DNA from: Segatella copri
Lineage (GTDB): Bacteria > Bacteroidota > Bacteroidia > Bacteroidales > Bacteroidaceae
DNA length: 60,018 nucleotides
Direction: 5' to 3'
NCBI RefSeq assembly: GCF_019127135.1
Contig: NZ_JAHOEA010000022.1
Span: 1 to 60,018, forward strand
Shown: piece by piece, positions 53,903 through 60,018 of the stretch
Layout of the letters: every line of letters begins with the position of its first letter
Position numbering within the stretch: position 1 is the stretch's first letter
Program-made: the position numbers and the translations under genes
Notes under the pieces: generated by a model
Databases searched by the model: none
What the model saw: the letters and a program-made list of their open reading frames with translations, nothing else
Told to the model about the DNA's origin: nothing

Positions 53903-56900
53903 ATGCAAAACAAAGGAATTGTAATTTGTGTAGCCGTCTTACTGACACTCGCAAGTATCTTCTATTTGTCATTCTCGTTTGCCACACGTTACTATGACAG
54001 CGAGGCTGCAAAGATTAAAGATCCTATTGCTCAGCAGGATTATAAGGATTCTGTTAAGTACTTAGGTGTTTATTCTTACCAGAACTGCTTGGAGACTCAG
54101 ATTGGTCTTGGACTTGACCTTAAGGGCGGTATGAATGTAATTCTTGAGATTTCTGTACCTGATGTACTTGAAAACCTTGCCGATCATAAGACCGACGCTG
54201 GTTTTACCAATGCCATGAAGGAAGCTAGAGCTCAGGAAGAAGCTAACGGTGGTGACTTCGTGTCACTTTTCATTAACGCTTATCATAAGAGCGCACCAGG
54301 TCATAAACTAGCAGAAGTGTTCGCTACCCAGCAGTTGCAGGGCAAGGTTTCTCCTCAGAGCAGCGATGCAGAGGTAGAGAAGGCTATCCGCGCTTCTGTA
54401 CAGGATGCTATCGACAACTCATTCAATGTTGTCCGCACCCGTATCGATAAGTTCGGTGTTGTTCAGCCTAACATCCAGAAGCTGGAAGGTCAGCAGGGCC
54501 GTATCATGGTAGAAATGCCTGGTATCAGCCAGCCTGAACGTATGCGTAAGATGCTTCAGGGTAGTGCTAACCTTGAGTTCTGGGAGACATATAACTCAGA
54601 GGAAGTTGCTCCTTATCTCCAGCAGCTTGATACTCGTATCGCTAATGGTGATAACGGTGAGGAGAAGACTGACTCTGTTGCTGCTGATTCAACTGCTGCA
54701 AAGAAGGAAGTTGCTAAGGCTGAGCCTAAGAAGGCTGAGGCTAAGTTCTCTATCAAGAAGAAGGACGATGCTGCAAGCAAGGTAGGCGAGGATGCTCAGA
54801 ATGCTGCTGCTATCAAGGCTCACCCATTGTTGGCTCGTTTGCAGCTCGGTGGTGGTTTGAGCACTGTTGGTTATGCTAGTGTTCGCGATACTGCTGCCAT
54901 CAACAAGATTATCTACTCTGCTGTGGCTAAGCGCGTTTTGCCATCAGACTTGCGTCTGCTTTGGAGTGCTAAGCCAGCTGATAACCTGAAGGTTAAGAAT
55001 ATCTATGAGCTTCATGCTTTGAAGGTTACAACTACTACCGGTCGTGCTCCTTTGGAGGGTGATGTAATTACCGATGCTAAGGACGAGTTCGACCAGATGG
55101 GTTCACCTGTTGTTAGCATGAAGATGAATACTGAGGGCGCACGTAAGTGGGCTCAGATGACAAAGGCTAACGTAGGTAAGGCTATTGCTATCGTTCTGGA
55201 TGGCGTAGTTTACTCTGCTCCTCGTGTAAACGGCGAGATTGACGGTGGTAGCTCTCAGATTTCCGGTAACTTCACTATCGAGGATACCAAGGACTTGGCT
55301 AACACATTGAAGTCTGGTCGTATGCCAGCTCCTGCACGTATCGTTCAGGAGGAGGTTGTAGGTCCTACACTCGGTGCACAGTCTATCCAGATGGGTATTG
55401 TATCATTCGTTGTAGCTTTCGTACTCCTGATGGTTTACATGGTGATGATGTACAATGTCATTCCTGGTATGATGGCTAACCTGGCATTGCTCGTCAACGT
55501 ATTCTTCACGTTGGGTATTCTGACGTCCTTCCAGGCGGCTCTGACGTTACCAGGTCTTGCCGGTATGGTCTTGTCTCTGGGTACTGCCGTGGATGCCAAC
55601 GTGCTTATCTATGAGCGTATCAAGGAGGAGCTCCGCTCTGGCAAGGGTATGAAGCAGGCTGTAGCTGCCGGTTATGGTAACGCTTTCTCTGCTATCTTCG
55701 ACTCTAACTTGACATCTTTGATTACTGGTGTTATCCTGTTGACTACCGGTACAGGTCCTATCCGTGGTTTCGCTACTACATGGATCATCGGTATCGTAGT
55801 TTCATTCTTTACTGCTGTGTTCCTGACTCGTCTGGTTTACGATTATAAGTTGAACCACGATAAGTGGATGCACTGCAAGTTTGATACTCCAGTTTCTCAC
55901 AACCTGATGCAGGGCAAGAAGTATAAGTTCATGTCTATGTACAAGACTACCTTCACCGTAGCCATCGTTGCTGCAGTGGTATTCATCGGTAGCTTCTTTG
56001 TTCGTGGCTTGAGTAAGAGTATCGACTTTACTGGTGGTCGTAACTATGTGGTACAGTTCGAGAATCCTGTAGAGCCTGAGCAGATCCGTACCGTTCTTGG
56101 TGATGCATTCGTTAATGCAGATGGTTCTAAGGCAACTACTGGCGCTATTGCTATCGGTACAGACGGTAAGACTATCCGTGTATCTACCAACTATATGATT
56201 GAGAGCAACAGTCCAACTGTTGACGATGAGGCTGAGACTATCCTTTACAATGCCTTGAAGAAGGCTAACCTGGTTTCTCAGAAGAGTGTTGAGGCATTCA
56301 AGAATCCAGATGTTCGTCAGGGTGGTTCTATCATCAGTAGTACAAAGGTAGGTCCTTCAGTGGCTAAGGATATCACTATGGGTGCTATCTATAGTGTGCT
56401 CTTCGCATTGATTGCTATCTTCCTCTACATCCTGGTACGTTTCCGCAACGTGGCCTTCTCTGTAGGTTCTACTGTAGCTTTGGCATTTGATGCCTTGACA
56501 GTAATCGGTTTCTACTCACTCCTGTGGGGGCTCGTTCCATTCTCATTGGAGATTGACCAGACCTTCATCGGTGCTATCCTGACCGTGGTAGGTTACTCTA
56601 TCAACGATAAGGTGGTTGTGTTCGACCGTATCCGTGAGAACTTGAAGTTGCATCCTAAGGGCGACCGTCAGCAGCTCTTCAATGCATCTATCAATGAGAC
56701 ATTGGCTCGTACCATCAATACATCTACATCTACATTGCTCGTGTTGCTCTGTATCTTCATCCTCGGTGGTGACAGCATCCGCAGCTTCTCATTCGCAATG
56801 ATCCTGGGTGTTGTATTCGGTACATTGTCATCTATCTTCATTGCATCTCCAATGGCTTACATCGTTCTTGGTCGTAAGATTAAGGAAGAGCCAGCTGAGG

Positions 56901-56920
56901 AGGTTGCAGAAGTTAAGTAA
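53903..56920 (+). CDS. secDF: Fused protein translocase subunit SecDF
   Basis: 1005 residues joining SecD and SecF, standard in Bacteroidota. Helix 1 near the N-terminus (GIVICVAVLLTLASIFYL), then periplasmic P1 with GLGLDLKGGMNVILEI. An Ala/Lys-rich insert at about residues 255-295 (KKEVAKAEPKKAEAKF) is not part of the core fold. SecD helices with LGTAVDANVLIYERIKEEL and the SecF half (SIDFTGGRNYVVQF; TVVGYSINDKVVVFDRIREN) carry the proton-path Asp and Arg residues. It pulls exported proteins across the membrane with the proton force. A TATTTTTG at 53817-53824 precedes it. Confidence 0.97.
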   Translation: MQNKGIVICVAVLLTLASIFYLSFSFATRYYDSEAAKIKDPIAQQDYKDSVKYLGVYSYQNCLETQIGLGLDLKGGMNVILEISVPDVLENLADHKTDAGFTNAMKEARAQEEANGGDFVSLFINAYHKSAPGHKLAEVFATQQLQGKVSPQSSDAEVEKAIRASVQDAIDNSFNVVRTRIDKFGVVQPNIQKLEGQQGRIMVEMPGISQPERMRKMLQGSANLEFWETYNSEEVAPYLQQLDTRIANGDNGEEKTDSVAADSTAAKKEVAKAEPKKAEAKFSIKKKDDAASKVGEDAQNAAAIKAHPLLARLQLGGGLSTVGYASVRDTAAINKIIYSAVAKRVLPSDLRLLWSAKPADNLKVKNIYELHALKVTTTTGRAPLEGDVITDAKDEFDQMGSPVVSMKMNTEGARKWAQMTKANVGKAIAIVLDGVVYSAPRVNGEIDGGSSQISGNFTIEDTKDLANTLKSGRMPAPARIVQEEVVGPTLGAQSIQMGIVSFVVAFVLLMVYMVMMYNVIPGMMANLALLVNVFFTLGILTSFQAALTLPGLAGMVLSLGTAVDANVLIYERIKEELRSGKGMKQAVAAGYGNAFSAIFDSNLTSLITGVILLTTGTGPIRGFATTWIIGIVVSFFTAVFLTRLVYDYKLNHDKWMHCKFDTPVSHNLMQGKKYKFMSMYKTTFTVAIVAAVVFIGSFFVRGLSKSIDFTGGRNYVVQFENPVEPEQIRTVLGDAFVNADGSKATTGAIAIGTDGKTIRVSTNYMIESNSPTVDDEAETILYNALKKANLVSQKSVEAFKNPDVRQGGSIISSTKVGPSVAKDITMGAIYSVLFALIAIFLYILVRFRNVAFSVGSTVALAFDALTVIGFYSLLWGLVPFSLEIDQTFIGAILTVVGYSINDKVVVFDRIRENLKLHPKGDRQQLFNASINETLARTINTSTSTLLVLLCIFILGGDSIRSFSFAMILGVVFGTLSSIFIASPMAYIVLGRKIKEEPAEEVAEVK

Positions 56921-56995
56921 TCAGAAACTCTTCATTCTTTCTCTGTCCGATGTATGTCGGATAGAGAAAGATACTGGAAAGAATATAAAAATAAT

Positions 56996-57033
56996 AAAGG
57001 TCGCTTCCTGATTGTCAGGAGCGACCTTTATTG
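56996..57033 (+). terminator. secDF terminator
   Basis: AAAGGTCGCTTCCTGA (56996-57011) pairs with TCAGGAGCGACCTTT (57015-57029) with one bulged T, followed by ATTG. A smaller hairpin (TCCGA / TCGGA around 56947-56960) precedes it. Confidence 0.85.
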
Positions 57034-57067
57034 TTTTATCATCTCTGGAATGATAAGGAAAGTACGT

Positions 57068-57138
57068 GGTCCCACCGAGAATCGAACTCGGATCAAAGGT
57101 TTAGGAAACCTCCGTTCTATCCGTTAAACTATAGGACC
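57068..57138 (-). tRNA. tRNA-Arg(CCT)
   Basis: 71 bases on the minus strand. Acceptor arms GGTCCTA and TGGGACC; anticodon loop TTCCTAA with anticodon CCT; T arm GAGTTCGATTCTC. It reads AGG. The CCA end is not encoded. Confidence 0.95.
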
Positions 57139-57194
57139 ATTGTAAACCGACTGCAAAGATACATCAAATCGTTGACAATACAAAATAAAATGTT

Positions 57195-58202
57195 ATGTTT
57201 TTCACTCTCATCTTATCAAGTTTCCTCACTTTTGTGGAGTTGAACTGCGAAAACCTCTTCGATACGAAGCATGATTCGCTGAAGAATGACTATGAATTCC
57301 TGCCACAGAGCAGTTACAAGTGGACGCCTTATCGCTATTGGCGCAAGCTGGCAAATCTTTCCAAGACTATAGTAGCTTTGGGTTATGAAGATTTGTCGCT
57401 TGTTGGTACCGCCTCCCCAGATAATCCTTCAAGACCCTCGGAGAAGTCCTGGCATGTTCCCGATTTTGTGGCGCTTTGCGAAGTGGAGAACGATAGTGTG
57501 CTGTTTGATTTAACCCGGCGTTCAGCTCTTCGCGGTGTGAATTATGATTATGTGATGACCGATTCGCCTGATGAACGAGGCATAGATGTGGCTTTGCTTT
57601 ATCAGCCATCTTCTTTTGCGCTTATACAGTTCCGGTCTATCCGCATCAAGCCGCTGCCTGATACTCGTCCTACGAGAGATATTCTCTACGCTTCGGGGCG
57701 GATTATGAATGATGATACGCTCCATGTCTTTGTATTGCATGCGCCTAGCCGGCGTGGCGGCGAACAGGTTTCGCGTCCCTACCGCCTGCAGGTAGCCAGC
57801 CAGTTGGTTTCTGCTGTAGATTCTATCTATGCGCTCAATGATAGTGCAAGGATTATCGTAGCCGGCGATTTCAACGATTATTCCGATTCTCCGGCTCTTC
57901 GTTATCTTTATCAGCATCACCTTATTAATATATCTGTTGGCGTCAAAGGCTCTCATGGTGCCAAGGCTACTTATCGCTGGCATGGAGATTGGCGAAGTCT
58001 TGACCAGATTCTCTTCAGTCCTTCGCTTTCCCGGCTTAAGATGGGTTGTCAGATAGGAGATTTGCCATTCCTCTTAGAAGATGATGAGAAATATGGCGGA
58101 AAGAAACCTTTCCGCACCTATCTCGGTCCCCGATATTTGGGTGGATACAGCGATCATCTGCCGCTTGTTGCCAAGTTTAAAATAGAGGGTGGATATGAAT
58201 AA
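57195..58202 (+). CDS. Endonuclease/exonuclease/phosphatase family protein, exported
   Basis: 335 residues. The start MFFTLILSSFLTFVELNCEN has a short hydrophobic stretch that runs straight into the first EEP motif (ELNCENLFDT), so it may be a signal anchor or not exported at all. Catalytic motifs: DFVALCEVEND, VLHAPSRRGGEQ, IIVAGDFNDYSDSP and GGYSDHLPLVAKF. It resembles Bacteroidota proteins annotated as endonucleases. Monocistronic between the tRNA-Arg gene and its terminator. Confidence 0.85.
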   Translation: MFFTLILSSFLTFVELNCENLFDTKHDSLKNDYEFLPQSSYKWTPYRYWRKLANLSKTIVALGYEDLSLVGTASPDNPSRPSEKSWHVPDFVALCEVENDSVLFDLTRRSALRGVNYDYVMTDSPDERGIDVALLYQPSSFALIQFRSIRIKPLPDTRPTRDILYASGRIMNDDTLHVFVLHAPSRRGGEQVSRPYRLQVASQLVSAVDSIYALNDSARIIVAGDFNDYSDSPALRYLYQHHLINISVGVKGSHGAKATYRWHGDWRSLDQILFSPSLSRLKMGCQIGDLPFLLEDDEKYGGKKPFRTYLGPRYLGGYSDHLPLVAKFKIEGGYE

Positions 58203-58204
58203 AA

Positions 58205-58243
58205 AAACAGGTATGCTCAGATTTTTACCGAACATACCTGTTT
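58205..58243. terminator. Terminator between the EEP gene and fabI
   Basis: AAACAGGTATG (58205-58215) pairs with CATACCTGTTT (58233-58243). It serves the convergent EEP gene and fabI. Confidence 0.85.
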
Positions 58244-58276
58244 GTATATTAGTGAGATTTTTTCTCTTCTGCCTGA

Positions 58277-59134
58277 TTATCCGTAGATAACCTTACCGTT
58301 CTCATCCTCATAAGGAGTTATATCCTTAGCATACTGGTTCATGGCACGGAGGCTCATACCCATTGATGAGAAACCACCATCGTGGAAGAGGTTCTGCATG
58401 GTTACCTTGCGGGTGAAGTCAGAGAACATCATCACGCAGTAGTTAGCGCAATCCTCAGCTACGGCGTTTCCGAGTGGAGACATCTTGTCGGCGAAGTCCA
58501 TCATGTTCTCGATATCCTTGATACCCTTACCTGCTGTTGTAGCTGTAGGGCTCTGAGAGATGGTGTTGATGCGCACGTGCTTCTCACGACCATAGATGTA
58601 ACCGAAGCTGCGGGCAATACTTTCGAGCATGCTCTTGGCATCAGCCATATCGTTGTAACCGAAGAATGTACGCTGAGAAGCTACGTATGTGAGAGCTACT
58701 ACAGAACCCCACTCGTTGATAGCATCCAACTTCTTGGCTACCTGCAACATCTTGTGGAAAGAGATAGCAGAGATGTCCAATGTCTTGTTCAGGAAGTTGT
58801 AGTCGAGGTCATCGTATGTACGATGCTTGCGAACGTTAGGGCTCATAGCTACAGAGTGGAGCACGAAGTCGATTTTGCCACCGAGTTTCTCCTGAGCCTC
58901 TGTGAATACCTTTTCCAAGTCTTCTACGCTAGTCGCATCAGCTGCGATGATAGGAGCGTTGATCTGTTCAGCGAGCTTATCCAGCGTACCCATACGCAAA
59001 GCCATAGCTGTATTACTAAGTGCGATAGTAGCACCCTCTTCAGCAGCCTTTACAGCTACTTTCCAAGCGATTGATTCCTCATTGAGTGCACCGAAGATGA
59101 TGCCACGCTTGCCTTTTAACAAATTGTGAGTCAT
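58277..59134 (-). CDS. fabI: Enoyl-[acyl-carrier-protein] reductase (NADH)
   Basis: 285 residues. The FabI cofactor loop is GIIFGALNEESIAWKVAVKA (family pattern with Ser-Ile-Ala). The catalytic Tyr-X6-Lys is in FGYNDMADAKSMLESI, and RINTISQSPTATTAGKGI is the substrate/inhibitor-binding loop. It reduces trans-2-enoyl-ACP in the last step of each fatty acid elongation cycle. About 20 residues longer than E. coli FabI because of the C-terminal tail (DITPYEDENGKVIYG). Confidence 0.96.
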   Translation of the reverse strand: MTHNLLKGKRGIIFGALNEESIAWKVAVKAAEEGATIALSNTAMALRMGTLDKLAEQINAPIIAADATSVEDLEKVFTEAQEKLGGKIDFVLHSVAMSPNVRKHRTYDDLDYNFLNKTLDISAISFHKMLQVAKKLDAINEWGSVVALTYVASQRTFFGYNDMADAKSMLESIARSFGYIYGREKHVRINTISQSPTATTAGKGIKDIENMMDFADKMSPLGNAVAEDCANYCVMMFSDFTRKVTMQNLFHDGGFSSMGMSLRAMNQYAKDITPYEDENGKVIYG

Positions 59135-59246
59135 TGTTATCTTAATACTTTTGTTTATACTAACGACAATCCCCTACATATATCATTCTCTATATATAAT
59201 AAGGTGTAAAACCACTTTGTTTTGTTCTAGTCGTTGAAATCGTGCG

Positions 59247-59278
59247 CAAAATTACGAAAAATGTGCAATATACCCAAA
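59247..59278 (-). promoter_or_regulatory. fabI promoter
   Basis: Minus strand: TTTG (59275-59278), 20-bp spacer, TAATTTTG (59247-59254). The leader is about 107 bases and contains the complement of a TATATATAATAAGGT motif (59191-59205). Confidence 0.8.
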
Positions 59279-59456
59279 TTTTTTAACTAAAAAGTGCCGT
59301 AAACGTTTTCTTTTTTGTGGTATGTCAAGTATTCCGCTCCCTGCAGTCAGTATGATATTCTATTTATTCTTTGCAGATAATAAGCCTGAAACAGATATAT
59401 CTTATGCTTATAGATAACGTATCTGTTGGTCTGAGGAATTAGATTTGTAGGGTTGC

Positions 59457-59588
59457 TGCCATATGCCAGCAGAATTGTTGGCATATGGCAACAATGTTCC
59501 TGACATATGCCAACAAGGTTCCTGACATATGTCAACAAGGTTCCTGACATATGCCAACAGAGTTATTGACATATGTCAGCAACCTTGT
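59457..59588. repeat. Six tandem 22-bp repeats around a CATATG core
   Basis: Units at 59457-59478, 59479-59500, 59501-59522, 59523-59544, 59545-59566 and 59567-59588, consensus TGACATATGCCAACAAGGTT plus two bases. The central units are nearly identical and the outer ones degenerate; a further eroded unit may follow at 59589-59610. Each unit has a CATATG palindrome and an adjacent GCCAACA. There are no spacers, so it is not a CRISPR. No gene is visible in 59135-59937. Confidence 0.9.
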
Positions 59589-59855
59589 TGGCAACTGCCG
59601 TCAACCGAACGGAACTAATTGTTAGAACCGATGAACCGTAGAGCTGTGACTATTTAATCTATTTGTTCTACGTATTTAAGCAATACGTCTTACCCGGCAG
59701 ATGCCTGTATAGATAACTTAAGAACCTTCTTATTTCTGTTCTTACAAATTATAGCCTTATTGCAGCAAAAATATCCTTTTTGTTGCAATATGACAAGGTA
59801 GAAGTGTTAAAAATAGACTTTTTTATGTGCGTTATTAAATTTTTCTTTCAAAATA

Positions 59856-59887
59856 TTTGCAAATATCCGAAAAAAAATCTAATTTTG
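59856..59887 (+). promoter_or_regulatory. Promoter of the truncated terminal ORF
   Basis: TTTG (59856-59859), 20-bp spacer, TAATTTTG (59880-59887). The leader to the ATG at 59938 is about 45 bases and contains AAAGAGAGAGATT just before the start codon. Confidence 0.75.
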
Positions 59888-59937
59888 CAGCCGATTATTA
59901 TATATTTATTAATTATTATCTAATAAAGAGAGAGATT

Positions 59938-59991
59938 ATGTTTAAAAGAATCGCTTTATTTGTGGGGGAGGTCGTCCGAAAACTTAATTAG
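59938..59991 (+). CDS. Interrupted ORF: 5' end of a gene, probably cut by an insertion or junction
   Basis: 17 codons: MFKRIALFVGEVVRKLN then TAG. The first eight or nine residues look like the start of a signal peptide, behind a consensus promoter, but the frame then leaves any signal-like pattern at about base 59962 (GGGGGAGGTCGTCCGAAAA) and stops. The remaining 27 bases hold nothing recognisable. An inserted element whose end begins near 59962 would explain this; a real 17-residue peptide is the alternative. Confidence 0.4.
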   Translation: MFKRIALFVGEVVRKLN

Positions 59992-60018
59992 GGAAGCAAA
60001 CAACTGAATTGAGCATTT

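Noticed and set aside
59347..59550. 67-codon minus-strand ORF across the 22-bp repeats
   Set aside because: It is created by the tandem repeats, has no recognisable domain, no promoter of its own and an erratic composition.

Overview
The window looks like a chromosomal segment of a Bacteroidota gut or oral anaerobe, most likely Prevotella/Segatella (copri-like). Grounds: many intergenic regions carry the Bacteroidota promoter pair TTTG / TAnnTTTG spaced 19-20 bp; starts lack strong Shine-Dalgarno sites; SecD and SecF are fused; three Skp/OmpH genes lie in tandem behind bamA; and several families are essentially Bacteroidota-specific (DUF4249, DUF4271, DUF6089, DUF6242, FecR with a C-terminal STN-like domain). 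Assignment is from protein and motif recognition only; no database was searched.

Layout. 1-2712 (+): the repeat-rich tail of a truncated gene, then a WaaP-like sugar kinase and two GT2 glycosyltransferases in an overlapping operon (LPS core or surface glycan). 2740-4661: a class IIC group II intron with its reverse transcriptase, inserted just after the operon's terminator. 4688-16313 (-): nine same-strand cell-envelope genes: epimerase/dehydratase, PAP2 phosphotransferase, MiaB, MsbA-like exporter, LpxL-like acyltransferase, CDP-glycerol-type phosphotransferase, class V aminotransferase, a cytidylyltransferase/oxidoreductase fusion and a polytopic membrane protein. 16439-18368 (+): a transmembrane Ser/Thr kinase with a BspA-like sensor and a small conserved protein. 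18490-24203: Na/Pi symporter, TGS-uridine kinase, a lipoprotein gene flanked by a duplicated kinase 3' end, a 519-bp nested palindrome, and upp. 24592-26205: pckA. 26407-36161 (+): an outer-membrane biogenesis run (DUF6242, DUF6089, uppS, bamA, three OmpH, murI, rbfA, LolC/E-like permease). 36284-43728: O-methyltransferase, aroQ, xerD, metK, DUF4271, hemD, rnpA, yidD, tyrS. 43795-50158: tRNA-Gln and a TonB receptor operon whose ECF sigma gene carries an in-frame stop and whose FecR anti-sigma gene is last. 50327-59134: SDR dehydrogenase, HU, rhomboid, two EEP-family proteins, secDF, tRNA-Arg, fabI. 59135-60018: no complete gene; 22-bp tandem repeats and a promoter driving an ORF cut short after about nine plausible codons.

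How the parts fit. Most of the window builds the Gram-negative envelope: undecaprenyl-PP (uppS), peptidoglycan precursor (murI), fatty acids (fabI), outer-membrane protein assembly (secDF, OmpH, bamA, LolC/E), lipid flipping (MsbA) and surface glycan. The least ordinary block is 6401-10864, which could make and transfer an aminated phospho-polyol through CDP-activated intermediates, a teichoic-acid-like chemistry in a Gram-negative. The regulatory architecture is also notable: two genes have a promoter ending five bases before the start codon (candidate leaderless mRNAs), and two promoters are built partly from the upstream gene's terminator hairpin.
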